Assembly: GCA_038748775.1 (NCBI GenBank)
Contig: JBCDIT010000008.1
Span: 154,435-218,434 of the forward strand
Length of the DNA stretch: 64,000 nt
Direction: 5' to 3'
Origin: DAIQNV01 sp038748775
GTDB lineage: Bacteria > Planctomycetota > Phycisphaerae > Phycisphaerales > UBA1924
The position numbers and the translations under genes were made by a program. Within the stretch, counting starts at the first letter, position 1, and every line of letters starts with the position of its first letter. The notes below the pieces were generated by a model that was given only the letters and a program-made list of their open reading frames with translations, was not told the DNA's origin and did no database searches. Shown piece after piece: positions 34,924-43,851 of this stretch.

Positions 34924-37900
34924 CTAGCGGCGACGTCGGGCGACCAGGCCGGCCGCCCCGAGGACGCCGAGCGTGCCCGGGGTTGGGATGAAGTTGGTCA
35001 GGGTCACCGTCCCGGCGGTCTCGTCGTAGATCACGTCAAACTGCCCCCCACCGACGACGCTGACTGTGCTCGCCGCGTTGGCGAAGGTCCCGTTGAGGCT
35101 CGCCGCGTCGAGGATGACGAAGCTGTCGTTCGCCGCGACGTTCCCACTGACAAAGACCCGGAGCGCCCCATCAAGGGTGGCGGAGCCGGTGACGAGGAAC
35201 CGGTCGAAGCTCCCCGTATTCATGATGTCGATATCGAGGCTGCCCGGCGAGCGCTGGCTCCAGCTGCCCTCGTAGGTCAGCGTGCCGATGCCGTCGCCCG
35301 GAGCGAAGGTGCCGTCGTTCTCGAACACGTCGACGCTCAGGTTGTCGATACGGCCCGAGCCGGTCACGACCCCATCGACGCCATTCCGGAAGGTGACGAC
35401 CCCGCTGCCTCCGAAGACAGCCTCAACGCCTTCGGAGACGCGGACCGTTCCGTTGTTGGCGAACGTCATCCCGCTGCTCGATACGTTGGTGTTACCGTTG
35501 AACTGGAAGAGACCATCGTTGACAATCATCCCGATCCCGATCGACCGAAGTCCGCCAGCACCGTTCTCGACGCGGACTTCCCCGCCGGCGTTGTTCGTGA
35601 AGTCGGATCCGTTCAGAGCGGCGTTCGTCGCGGCGATGGACGTGAGCCGGATGAGCCCGTCGCTTGAGAACGCACCGCCGGTGAACGTCGAACTGGTCGC
35701 CCCGGTACCAACGACATTCACCACGTGAGGCTCGCCGACGTTGCCGACGAGAGTAACGCTGCCCTGCGCGTCGAACTCCGCCGCCCCGCCGGCGCCGAGC
35801 CCGAGCGTGCCATTGAAGACGACCACGTTGTTGCCGGTGATAACACCGCCGTTGTGGTTGAACACCTCTCCGTTGACCACGAACGCCCCCTGGTTGTCGA
35901 GGACACCCGCCTGCTGGTTGAACGTCTGCGTGCCCGAGGCATTGAGCGTCAGGGTTCGCCCCGCCGTGATCGACCAGTTGTTGTTGTTGGTGTAGACGCC
36001 GCTCGCACCGTTCAGGCTTGTGCTCGCGTTGATGTTGACATTGCCGTTGTTCACGAAGCCGGCCGTTGTAAGAGAACGAAGCCCACCGCTGCCCGCTTCG
36101 ACGTTGACGACGCCGTCCGCGTTGTTCGTGATCGTGCCCCCGCTGAGCAGCGTTGCATTTGTTGCCGCGACCGAGGTGAGCGTCACGATGCCCGAGTTCG
36201 CGAAACTCGACGCGGACACCGTCGTGCTCGTGCTCCCGTTCGCGATCACGTCGAGCGACTGATTGCCCGAGATATCTCCGTTGTAGGTCACGTTGCCGAC
36301 AACGTCGTAATGGACCGTCCCGGCGGCGTTGTTGTTGATGGTCCCGCTGAAGATCGAGAGGTCGTTCCCGAGGACTTCACCGCCGTTGAAGTTCAAGATC
36401 TCGGCGTTGATCTGGAACGTGCCCATGTTGACGAGTGTGCCGGCGTTCTGGTTGAACGTCTGGTTGCCCGATCCGGAAAGCGTCGCGGTTCGTCCAGCGG
36501 CGACCGTGAAGATCCCGGTGTTGGTGTAGACGCCGCCCGACCCTTCCAGATCGGTGTTGGCGTTGATCTGCACGGCCCCGTTGTTCACAAAGGAAAGCGT
36601 GCTCAAATCACGCAGCCCGCCCGCTCCCGCTTCAACATTGAAGACCCCGTCGGCGTTGTTCGTAAATGCGTCCGCAACGAACGTGACGTTCGTCGCGGCG
36701 ACCGAGGTCATGTTGATTTCTCCGGAATTGGAGAACGCGCCGGCGGAAAGCACCTTGCTGATCGCGCCCGTGGCGATGAGGTTGAGCGTTTGGCCCGAAG
36801 CGACCTCGCCCGCATACGCCGTGTTCCCGGTGAGGTCGTAGCTCACCGAGCCAGAGGCGAGGTTGTTCAGTGTCGAACTGAAAAGCTCGAGGTTGTTGCC
36901 GGTGATCGTGCCACCGTTGTAGTTGAATATCTCAGCGCTGACGAAGAACCGCCCCTGGTTGTCGAGCGTGCCGGCGTTCTGGTTGAACGTCAGGTTGCCC
37001 GATCCGCTCAGGGTCGTTGTCCCAGCGGAGTTGGTCCAGGCACCGCTGTTCGTGTAGACGCCGCTCGCGCCGTCCAGGTCGGTGGAGCGATTCGTCTCCA
37101 CGGTTCCGTTGTTGACAAAGGTCCCGGTGGAGATGTCCCGGAGACCCCCGTTCCCGTTCTCGACGGTGAGGGATCCCCCGGCGTTGTTGGTAAATGAGTT
37201 CGCCGCGAAGGTGACATTCGTCGCCGCGGTCGACGTCAGGACGATGTCGCCCGAGTTCGAGAACGTGTCCACGTTGAACGTCTTGCTGGACGAACCGGTG
37301 GCGATCAGGTTAACGTCCTGGGACGCGGCGACGTCTCCGGTCCAGGCGGTGTTTCCGGTGAGGTCGTACGTAACGGTCCCGGCCGCGTTGTTGTTCACCG
37401 TTGAGCTGAACGCCTCGATGCTGTTGCCGAGGATCTCGCCGCCGTTGAAGTTGAACCGCTCGGCGTTGACGAAGAACCGCCCCTGGTTGTTCAGGGTTCC
37501 GGCGTCCTGATTGAACGTCTGGAGTCCGCTTCCACTCAGTGTCGTTGTTCCGGCAAGGGTGTTCCAGGTCCCGTTATTCGTGTAGACGCCGCTGGCCCCG
37601 TTGAGGTTGGTCGAGCGGCTGATCTCTACGACCCCGTCGTTCACCAGCTCGACCGTCGCCAGGCTCCGGAGCCCCCCGCTGCCGTTCTCGATGGTCAGCG
37701 AACCATCGGCGTTGTTTGTGAGCGAATCGGCCGCCAGAGTCACGTTGGTCGCGGCCGTCGATGTCAGCGTGATATCGCCCGAGTTCGAGAACGTCCCGGC
37801 GTTGAACTGGTTGCTCGCGGAGCCGTTGGCGAGCAGGACAACCTCTTGGTCGGCGAGGACATTCCCGCCGAAGGTGGTCGTGCCGGTCGTCGTGAACCCG

Positions 37901-38808
37901 GCGCTCCCGCCGGCGTTGATGTTCAGCGTCGAGTTGAAGAGACTGACGTTGTTGCCGGTCACTTCACCGCCGTTGAAGTTGAAGACCTCCGCGTTCACCT
38001 GCAGGTTGCCGAGGAGGTTGAGAACGCCGCCGTTCTGATTGAACGTCTGCACGCCCGAGCCGCTGAGCGTGGCGGTGCCGGCGTTCACGTTCCAGGTACC
38101 GTTGTTCGTGTAGACCCCGGAGGACCCGTTGAGGTTGGTCGACCGGTTGAGGTGGACGGCGCCTTCGTTCTCAAGTGCGGCCGTGGTCAGGCTCCGGAGG
38201 CCCCCTGCACCCGATTCGACGTTGAGCACCCCGCCGGTCTCGTTGCGGAAGGTGCCGCCCGTGTTCAGCGTCGCGTTCGTTGCCGCGGTGGACGTCAGCG
38301 TGACCGTGCCGGTGTTGGTCATGCCGCCGGTGCGGTTCACCTGGGCGCTGGCCGAGCCGGTGGCTGTGATATTGAAGTCACCGTCGTTGTCGAAGGTCGC
38401 CGTTGAGATCGTGACAGTGCCGGTCGTGTCGAACACCGCGCTGTTGGTCAGCATCCCAGCGCCGGTGATGGTGCTGTTGAAGAACGACGCACGACCCGAA
38501 GCGAAATTGGCGAGCGAGCCAACCGTGAGCGTCCGGCCTGACGCGACGAGCGTCGCATCGGCAGAGTCGAGCAAAAGCGTGTCCACGATCGCGTTGACGT
38601 CGAGGTTGACGGTGTACGCGGCCCCCGTCGCGTCAATGGCGACGTCGAACGTCGCGCCGTTGGGCGAGACGCCGCCCGACCAGCGGGCCGCGTCGCTCCA
38701 CGAGCCGTCGAGGGCATCGATCCAGTCGGCATCCTGAGCGAGCGAAGAAACAGCGGTCCCGGCGACAACACACAGCACCGCGGCGCGGTTCAGCGACTTG
38801 ATCGACAT
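34924..38808 (-). CDS. giant secreted repeat protein with PEP-CTERM-like tail
   Basis: ATG 38808 follows GAGGGG. The 1294-residue protein has a Sec signal (MSIKSLNRAAVLCVVAGTAVSSLAQ), a Thr/Ser/Asn/Gly-rich body, and a C-terminus PTPGTLGVLGAAGLVARRRR, that is Pro-rich, hydrophobic, then Arg-rich: the PEP-CTERM-type sorting tail common in planctomycetes. The body holds about five copies of a ~176-residue unit (see repeat). Within each unit are short GVYTNxGxW, LSGSGxQTFNQ, GxLxNQGxFxVNAExFNFNGGxIxGNN motifs, a right-handed beta-helix or autotransporter-strand style. It is probably surface exposed and processed by an exosortase-like system. No partner is nearby. Confidence 0.88.
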   Translation of the reverse strand: MSIKSLNRAAVLCVVAGTAVSSLAQDADWIDALDGSWSDAARWSGGVSPNGATFDVAIDATGAAYTVNLDVNAIVDTLLLDSADATLVASGRTLTVGSLANFASGRASFFNSTITGAGMLTNSAVFDTTGTVTISTATFDNDGDFNITATGSASAQVNRTGGMTNTGTVTLTSTAATNATLNTGGTFRNETGGVLNVESGAGGLRSLTTAALENEGAVHLNRSTNLNGSSGVYTNNGTWNVNAGTATLSGSGVQTFNQNGGVLNLLGNLQVNAEVFNFNGGEVTGNNVSLFNSTLNINAGGSAGFTTTGTTTFGGNVLADQEVVLLANGSASNQFNAGTFSNSGDITLTSTAATNVTLAADSLTNNADGSLTIENGSGGLRSLATVELVNDGVVEISRSTNLNGASGVYTNNGTWNTLAGTTTLSGSGLQTFNQDAGTLNNQGRFFVNAERFNFNGGEILGNSIEAFSSTVNNNAAGTVTYDLTGNTAWTGDVAASQDVNLIATGSSSKTFNVDTFSNSGDIVLTSTAATNVTFAANSFTNNAGGSLTVENGNGGLRDISTGTFVNNGTVETNRSTDLDGASGVYTNSGAWTNSAGTTTLSGSGNLTFNQNAGTLDNQGRFFVSAEIFNYNGGTITGNNLELFSSTLNNLASGSVSYDLTGNTAYAGEVASGQTLNLIATGAISKVLSAGAFSNSGEINMTSVAATNVTFVADAFTNNADGVFNVEAGAGGLRDLSTLSFVNNGAVQINANTDLEGSGGVYTNTGIFTVAAGRTATLSGSGNQTFNQNAGTLVNMGTFQINAEILNFNGGEVLGNDLSIFSGTINNNAAGTVHYDVVGNVTYNGDISGNQSLDVIANGSTSTTVSASSFANSGIVTLTSVAATNATLLSGGTITNNADGVVNVEAGSGGLRSLTTAGFVNNGNVNINASTSLNGASGVYTNNNNWSITAGRTLTLNASGTQTFNQQAGVLDNQGAFVVNGEVFNHNGGVITGNNVVVFNGTLGLGAGGAAEFDAQGSVTLVGNVGEPHVVNVVGTGATSSTFTGGAFSSDGLIRLTSIAATNAALNGSDFTNNAGGEVRVENGAGGLRSIGIGMIVNDGLFQFNGNTNVSSSGMTFANNGTVRVSEGVEAVFGGSGVVTFRNGVDGVVTGSGRIDNLSVDVFENDGTFAPGDGIGTLTYEGSWSQRSPGSLDIDIMNTGSFDRFLVTGSATLDGALRVFVSGNVAANDSFVILDAASLNGTFANAASTVSVVGGGQFDVIYDETAGTVTLTNFIPTPGTLGVLGAAGLVARRRR
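35490..38140 (-). repeat. five tandem ~528-base coding repeats in the surface protein
   Basis: The VYTN codon pattern on the minus strand recurs at 38108, 37580, 37052, 36524 and 35990. Spacings are 528, 528, 528 and 534 bases, that is a 176-178-residue unit repeated about five times. The units are in frame and diverged in sequence, so they arose by internal duplication and then drift, and not as recent perfect repeats. Confidence 0.9.
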
Positions 38809-39035
38809 CTACTACCCCTCAGTCTTCGAACTTCGTTCGGGTGCTTCCGCACAAACTGGGCCGTACACGCCCGTGAAGGGAAGGTGCCCCGTCTTCGCCC
38901 TTGGACCAGCCGACTGTGAGGTTTGGGCCCAAATTTCAGGCGGTGGACGAGGTTCGATAACGGTCTAGGCGACTGGCAGTCGCCTCGAGAGGTCGAGGGC
39001 CCTACCGTCTCGACTCGCCCAAGCGGTGAGCGTCG

Positions 39036-39109
39036 GGCGTATAGCTCAGTTGGCTAGAGCGCAGCTGTCACATAGCTGAGGTCACAGGTTCGAGTCCTGT
39101 TACGCCCAT
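39036..39109 (+). tRNA. tRNA-Val (anticodon CAC)
   Basis: A full cloverleaf folds: acceptor GGGCGTA/TACGCCC, D stem GCTC/GAGC, anticodon stem CAGCT/AGCTG with loop GTCACAT, and T arm ACAGG-TTCGAGT-CCTGT. Anticodon CAC is at 39070-39072 (position 33 is T, loop ends AT as in other tRNA-Val). The CCA end is not encoded (a T run follows), so it must be added. Confidence 0.93.
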
Positions 39110-39599
39110 TTTATAGTCTTTCTAGTCATTTTTTAGCAGAGGTTTCCGGAATCCAAGCCGTCCGCCGGCCGGGAAGGTAGACGGCGCGCTGCGTAATGCT
39201 GGCGGGACGACGAACCCCCCGGTCTCCCACTTGGTGGGCTGCGTTGGTGTCGATCGCGAGGAAGGCGGGGACGATTACGTCAAGGTCAGAGAGATCGGCC
39301 GCACCGCATGGAGCGACGAGATCAGAGACATTGTGGCAATGAGGTATCTCAGCGGTGGGCCTTCGGTCGAGGAAGCACGGCAGTGGGCTGCTGCGAGATC
39401 CGAGGCAGAGAGCAAGCCACAATCGACGGCGTCCGAAACTGCGAATTGGGGATCCGATCGTTCATCGCCCCGGCGAGTTGGTGCTGACCCGATTTGGCAC
39501 CGCAAGATTAGTGATTCACGCATGGTGTCGTGCTGTGCGCTCAATCCAGGCTGGAAGCTGGGTTCAAGATCTCCATTTGTACCGGAGACGCAGCCGGTA
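39110..39599. other. intergenic region between tRNA-Val and the second T2SS operon end
   Basis: 490 bases with a T-rich start (TTTTATAGTCTTTCTAGTCATTTTTT), then mixed-composition sequence. Open frames of 98-142 residues exist on both strands but none shows family motifs, a convincing start or an integrase signature. I see no gene here. It lies at the tRNA 3' side, where islands often integrate, but no direct repeat of the tRNA end was found in the window. Confidence 0.4.
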
Positions 39600-40181
39600 C
39601 TATGGACTGAGTCTGGTGAGTTGGACTTCAGCCCATTGCGACCACGTCGGATCCATTGACCGCAGTGCGATGTCTTCAAGTCGTGATTTCGTGTCATCGG
39701 TCGTGTGGCGAGTCCGCAACTCCGCTCGTGTGAGCGCCATGATGGCCGGTAGGTAGCCGGGATACACCTCTAGGGCTGAGCGATAGGCGTCCATCGCATC
39801 GGCGGTCTTGCCGGCGAGTTCAAGGGTCATGCCAAGGTTGAGCCGGGGATCGGGGTGTCCGGGCAAGAGTCGCCTGGCCCATTCGAACTCATTGGCGGCG
39901 CCGTACAACTCGCCGCGCTGCATCAGCAGGACGCCGAGGTTGTTGTGGGCGGGTCCGAAATAGACGTCAGCGGTCAGTGCGTCACGCAGCAGGGCCTCGG
40001 CCTGGTCGGGGGCACTTTCCATGATGTCCGCTGCTTGAGAATTCAGGTTTCGCGCGGTGGTGGTGTCTTGCGACTCTCCGGTTCTCGGCTGATAGGGCGC
40101 ACGGACGCTTGTGCAGGCCGGCAGGATGATGGCCGCGAGCATCGCGGCGAAGATGAATCGCGGGATTGTTCGCTCATCCAT
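39600..40181 (-). CDS. TPR lipoprotein at the end of the second T2SS operon (pilotin-like)
   Basis: The 193-residue protein has a lipobox (FAAMLAAIILPAC) and TPR repeats: QAEALLRDALTADVYFGPAHNNLGVLLMQRGELYGAANEFEWA and LNLGMTLELAGKTADAMDAYRSALEVYPGY. The TPR-lipoprotein pattern is that of PilF/PilW and similar assembly factors that help secretins reach the outer membrane. Position as the last gene of a gsp operon supports a pilotin role, but this is inference. It starts inside the end of the gspM-like gene. Confidence 0.75.
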   Translation of the reverse strand: MDERTIPRFIFAAMLAAIILPACTSVRAPYQPRTGESQDTTTARNLNSQAADIMESAPDQAEALLRDALTADVYFGPAHNNLGVLLMQRGELYGAANEFEWARRLLPGHPDPRLNLGMTLELAGKTADAMDAYRSALEVYPGYLPAIMALTRAELRTRHTTDDTKSRLEDIALRSMDPTWSQWAEVQLTRLSP

Positions 40182-40713
40182 TGATGTTCTCCTGACGCAG
40201 GGACTGATCCACGTAGCGGGCCTTGAGTGCGAGTTGGACGTTGTAGAGGCCCGGAGACCGCGTGTCCGCAGCCATGTTGATGCTCGTGGGTGTCCACAGG
40301 GGCTCGGCTAGGCTCCATTCGAACAGGAACGCCCCGAGTTGCGCGGGCGTGATGGCCTTTAGATCGAGGCGCACGGTGCGCGTGGTGACGTTGGAGCGCG
40401 AGTCACGTCGGCGTTCGGCTTGTCCGCCATCCGTGTCGATGACATTCCAGGACCGCGGTGGAAGCCCGGCGGTGCGCAGGGTTTGGCGGATGGAGGTGAC
40501 CACCATTTCTTCAGGTGGTTCGCCTAGGTATGCGGTTGGCGCTGTTGATTGGAGACGTTGGAGTTCTGCGCAGTCTGTCGCGATGCGGATAGCCTTTGCA
40601 GTCACATCGGAGTGGGCCGCTTGAGCACGCGCGTATCGAGCCGATGCTACGGCTACGAGGCCGATGGACAGCATCGCGAGTGCGCCTGCTACATGCATCG
40701 TGAGGACCTTCAT
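40174..40713 (-). CDS. GspM-like inner-membrane protein (second T2SS)
   Basis: The 179-residue product has an N-terminal membrane helix (HVAGALAMLSIGLVAVASARY), then a soluble domain with RIATDCAELQRLQSTA and a C-terminal beta-rich end (PAQLGAFLFEWSLAEPLW, LYNVQLALKARYV). This is the size and shape of GspM or PilO-like proteins that partner GspL. The assignment rests on gene order (C-L-M) and topology; sequence similarity is not obvious. It overlaps the gspL-like gene by ATGA. Confidence 0.6.
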   Translation of the reverse strand: MKVLTMHVAGALAMLSIGLVAVASARYARAQAAHSDVTAKAIRIATDCAELQRLQSTAPTAYLGEPPEEMVVTSIRQTLRTAGLPPRSWNVIDTDGGQAERRRDSRSNVTTRTVRLDLKAITPAQLGAFLFEWSLAEPLWTPTSINMAADTRSPGLYNVQLALKARYVDQSLRQENING

Positions 40714-41591
40714 GATTGTGCCCCGGGTTCAGCCCGCTGCAACGTGAAGCGAAGTCGTGGTTTGCTCCCAGAGCGGGTCTTCTCACGGTCGAGTTTGTGA
40801 TCGCTGAGAGTCCATCCGGATGCGGAGCTATACGTGGACAGTAAACGCTCGGGATCGTCTTCATCGGCGAAACTGACGGTGAAGACTACCTCGTCGGGTG
40901 TCGCGGTCACGCGTTGCGTCTGTGCCGTGGTTTCGGTGGGCCATTGGGCAAGTGCGTGTGCGAGCTGCTCGCCGACATTCGCTTCCGGGGCGTTGCTCGC
41001 ACCGTCGGGAGCTCGTGTGCCGCGCAGGCGTCTCAAGCTCTGGGTTAAGCGGCTTTCCACCGAGAGTCGTTGATTGCCCTCGTTCCCCAGGATCTCCTCA
41101 GCACGCGCGAGCGCGGCGTCGTGGGTCTCGAACGCACCGGTGTTCAACACCTCTACTCGTCGGTACAGTCCCCAGCTTGTCATCATCCCGAGTATCACTA
41201 TGCCAATGAACGCTGCCGTCCATCGGGATCGCCGCCGAGCTTGAGCTTGCTTGGGTTCAAACTCGCCGTGGAGGAGTTGGAATGCTCTGGCTTCGGTCCC
41301 GAGCTCCTCGGGACAATGGGTGGGTCGCAGGGCATCAACCCTAGCCTCGCGGGCGGTCTGCGCGATCTCTCGATCGATGAGGCAGGCCGTGATCTGCCCA
41401 TTTGCCCCCTGCACGAACGTCGCGTGAAGGGATTCGATCGCTACCGGCACCTGACTTTCGGCTAGGAATCCGAGAGATGTTAAAAGCGCTGTCGTGGGCC
41501 GCTTGGGGAGAACTTTCAGTCCCGCACGTTGCGGATCGATCGAGGCCCAGTAGCAGGCGTCCGTCCGATGCTCGGTCTGGGGTTGACTCAT
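40710..41591 (-). CDS. GspL-like inner-membrane assembly protein (second T2SS)
   Basis: The 293-residue protein has a soluble N-terminal part (~1-120) that could be a shortened actin-like domain, one membrane helix (~122-145, RWTAAFIGIVILGMMTSWGLY), and a C-terminal periplasmic domain (RLSVESRLTQSLRRLRG, ERLLSTYSSASGWTL, PRLRFTLQRA). This bitopic layout matches GspL, which links the ATPase to the platform. It is shorter than most GspL (~400) and sequence evidence is thin. The start overlaps the gspC-like stop and the stop overlaps gspM. Confidence 0.62.
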   Translation of the reverse strand: MSQPQTEHRTDACYWASIDPQRAGLKVLPKRPTTALLTSLGFLAESQVPVAIESLHATFVQGANGQITACLIDREIAQTAREARVDALRPTHCPEELGTEARAFQLLHGEFEPKQAQARRRSRWTAAFIGIVILGMMTSWGLYRRVEVLNTGAFETHDAALARAEEILGNEGNQRLSVESRLTQSLRRLRGTRAPDGASNAPEANVGEQLAHALAQWPTETTAQTQRVTATPDEVVFTVSFADEDDPERLLSTYSSASGWTLSDHKLDREKTRSGSKPRLRFTLQRAEPGAQS

Positions 41592-42097
41592 GGGGAAACT
41601 CCCGCGTCGACGGCGAGTCGAATTGCTGGTTGATCAACGTCGAGGACGTGCTCCAGTTGGAGGTGGGCCAAGCGTACGGCAACCGCTGAGACCTCCTTAA
41701 CGGTGAAGCTCGATAGTGTGTCGCCCTCGCGGATCGTGGTGAGTCCTTGCGATCGCGGGTCGTACACAACAGCAGCAAGTCTCCCATCGGGGTCGGACAC
41801 GATGCAGAGCAGTTGATGCAGGGGCGTTGCGACGGGCTTGGGGCGTTGTCGGGGCGGTTGTGGCGGCGGCGCTGGCGGTGCCGGTGGATCATTCCACAGA
41901 GCTGCGGAGAAGGCGTCAACGGGAACACGAGTTCTAGGTATTGCCGTGTTGCTCTCGATCTGGCGAGGCAAGGGGTCGAACGCCGCTACCGGCGTCGCTA
42001 TGGAGAGTGGCTGTGCCGCCCACCAAGCGACGATCGCACTACCTGCAAGTGCCGTCCCGGCGATCGTAATCGTGATTGGATCATTCAGCGATAACAA
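41588..42097 (-). CDS. GspC-like inner-membrane protein (second T2SS)
   Basis: TTG 42097 is preferred: GGAG lies seven bases upstream, and the protein starts directly before a membrane helix (DPITITIAGTALAGSAIVAWW). A longer frame exists but lacks a start signal and lies inside gspK. The ~169-residue product has a Pro-rich linker and a C-terminal HR-like domain (LHQLLCIVSDPDGRLAAVVYDPRS, TTIREGDTLSSFTVKEVSA), as in GspC, which links the inner membrane to the secretin. The position between gspK and gspL supports this. Confidence 0.6.
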   Translation of the reverse strand: MLSLNDPITITIAGTALAGSAIVAWWAAQPLSIATPVAAFDPLPRQIESNTAIPRTRVPVDAFSAALWNDPPAPPAPPPQPPRQRPKPVATPLHQLLCIVSDPDGRLAAVVYDPRSQGLTTIREGDTLSSFTVKEVSAVAVRLAHLQLEHVLDVDQPAIRLAVDAGVSP

Positions 42098-42959
42098 GGC
42101 ATTGCTCCTGCAGCCATTCCTGGCCGCGACGGACGAAGATTTGCCAGGTCGAAGTTCCCACACCATCAAGCTTCACGTCGGTCCGAATGGCCCAGCGATC
42201 GGAACGTGCAGAAAGACTCACTGTGGTCCCCTTGAAGTCAACGCTCCGGACGGGGGGCGTTGCAGAGTTACCGTTCGCCCGAGCGTTGCGGATCACGTCG
42301 ATACTGTTCGTATCGGTGTCCGACAGAACCTGCTCGAGGAGCCACATCGGCGCCGTATTGACGTTGATGGTCCACGACACTCGGCGTGTTCGACGGCGAT
42401 TCGTCGCGTCGATTGCGTGGGTTGCAAAGGTCGCTCCAAGCCACGGTCCGTCTCCCTGAGGTGTGTCTGGCGGAGTGGTAACCCTCGCGGTACCGAACGG
42501 TGTAAACGATGCAGACGCATTGCCTTGCGGGTACACAGGCGAGTCGGGCCGGTCGACGAGCAGGTCAAGGCCGGGTACGACGTCGGTATCGACGCGAGGC
42601 ATCGTTACAGGCGCGTCGAAGTCTGCGGCGAGTTGCCAGGGGGTCATCGCCGACTGGTCGAACGCGGTGATCTCGACCGTTGCGGTGCCAAGGTGGGTGT
42701 CGAATGCGTCCCGGCTTACGAGCGTTGCCGGTAGGTGCACTTCTGGGCTCATGATCACGCTGCTCGATGCTTCGGTTAGCCAGAGCAAGATGATTGGCTT
42801 GGCACCGAGGATCAGCTCGCGGGAGAGCGACGCATCGTCATCGATTGACCGCGAGACCCGCCAGGTGGCGGCTTGCCTTGCCATGGTCAAGGCCGCCGTC
42901 GTGGATACCACCAATACAGCGAGAACGAGCAGGAGTCCCACGCCCCGGCGTGACCTCAT
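42081..42959 (-). CDS. GspK-like minor pseudopilin (second T2SS)
   Basis: The 292-residue protein has an N-terminal prepilin-like start (MRSRRGVGLLLVLAVLVVST) and the GspK hallmark INVNTAPMWLLEQVLSDTDT near the middle. GspK is the largest minor pseudopilin and sits at the pseudopilus tip with I and J. GspK lacks the +5 Glu, as seen here (GVGLLL). It overlaps gspJ by ATGA upstream and its stop lies within the start region of the gspC-like gene. Confidence 0.85.
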   Translation of the reverse strand: MRSRRGVGLLLVLAVLVVSTTAALTMARQAATWRVSRSIDDDASLSRELILGAKPIILLWLTEASSSVIMSPEVHLPATLVSRDAFDTHLGTATVEITAFDQSAMTPWQLAADFDAPVTMPRVDTDVVPGLDLLVDRPDSPVYPQGNASASFTPFGTARVTTPPDTPQGDGPWLGATFATHAIDATNRRRTRRVSWTINVNTAPMWLLEQVLSDTDTNSIDVIRNARANGNSATPPVRSVDFKGTTVSLSARSDRWAIRTDVKLDGVGTSTWQIFVRRGQEWLQEQCLVIAE

Positions 42960-43447
42960 GGCAACACCCCGCGATCGTCGAGCGGGATGACGCGGCTTCG
43001 GTGAGTCGTTGAAGAAGTGATGGTCACGAGGAGGGCGTACGGAGGTGCGTTTATCGTCTCGTCGATAGAGATCGGCTTGGCCGAAAACTCGGCTACGTCG
43101 GCGACGAGAAGTCTCGGATCATCACTGCCGCGTCGCCGGAAGAGCTGTCCGTCCGTCGACAGTCGGTACATCATCGCAGCGGGCCCGCCATCTCGGGCGT
43201 TGAACGACACTTCACCCGAACCAATAGTCAACGGCGGGGGAGCCCCGTCGATCCGATCGAAACTGAGCAAATCATCGTGGAGGCAATCAAGCGCGGCTTG
43301 CGCGGCACTTTCCCACCGCGTCATGGTCGCGAGAGCGTGCCCAGAACGCTGCAAGCCGACGGTCCAGGAGACAGCGGCTGCGCTCAGGCCCGCCAGGAGA
43401 GCAAGCGCGAGGAGCGTCTCCAGGATGGTCAACCCACGGCGCGTCAC
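42956..43447 (-). CDS. GspJ-like minor pseudopilin (second T2SS)
   Basis: GTG 43447 overlaps the previous stop (GTGA), the pattern of this operon. The 163-residue product begins VTRRGLTILETLLALALLAGLSAA: leader and cleavage site G|LTILE. The body (WESAAQAALDCLHDDLLSFDRIDGAPPPLTIGSGEVSFNARD) has the GspJ-type beta-rich segment. Function: minor pseudopilin of the tip complex. J rather than another is decided by position before K and by the length. Confidence 0.78.
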   Translation of the reverse strand: MTRRGLTILETLLALALLAGLSAAAVSWTVGLQRSGHALATMTRWESAAQAALDCLHDDLLSFDRIDGAPPPLTIGSGEVSFNARDGGPAAMMYRLSTDGQLFRRRGSDDPRLLVADVAEFSAKPISIDETINAPPYALLVTITSSTTHRSRVIPLDDRGVLP

Positions 43448-43851
43448 GGGGTGGCCTCCGCGGATGCGGGCGGATCGTCGAGGATAAGGGCGGTCCACGT
43501 GACGACACCATCGAGTTGAAGCTCGAGCCAGGCATGATTCACTGCGTCATCACTCGCTCGGTAGAGCGTCCACGAAGCCTGACCGATCCAATCGTGGAAA
43601 TCACTTGTGACTGAACCCGTGCTCACGGCCATCCCCTCGGCTTCGGTTGGGATGGCATATCCGTGTGGATCGTTCGAAATCGCCTCCGCAAGCCATCGAG
43701 CACGCGCGATTGACTGGGGATCGCTCGCAGGATCGTCCGCCGTCATCATCACCCGAGCATCGCGCACTAGCCCGACACAAACACCGGTCAACAATGCGAG
43801 AAGCGCGGTGGCTGCGAGAACCTCCAGCAGTGTCATCGCGCGGGCAGTCAC
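43444..43851 (-). CDS. GspI-like minor pseudopilin (second T2SS)
   Basis: GTG 43851 overlaps the gspH stop (GTGA); the ATG at 43836 is an alternative but sits inside the leader. The ~135-residue product starts VTARAMTLLEVLAATALLALL, with A|MTLLE cleavage site. Its short body (HGYAIPTEAEGMAVSTGS, WTLYRASDDAVNHAWLELQL) fits a GspI. Gene order H-I-J-K supports it. Confidence 0.75.
   Translation of the reverse strand: MTARAMTLLEVLAATALLALLTGVCVGLVRDARVMMTADDPASDPQSIARARWLAEAISNDPHGYAIPTEAEGMAVSTGSVTSDFHDWIGQASWTLYRASDDAVNHAWLELQLDGVVTWTALILDDPPASAEATP

Noticed and set aside
35725..37197. 490-codon plus-strand open frame
   Set aside because: Antisense to the repeat-rich surface protein; its length comes from the repeats.
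35490..38140. Tandem repeats considered as a CRISPR array
   Set aside because: The 528-base units are in frame, diverged and coding; there are no short identical repeats with spacers.
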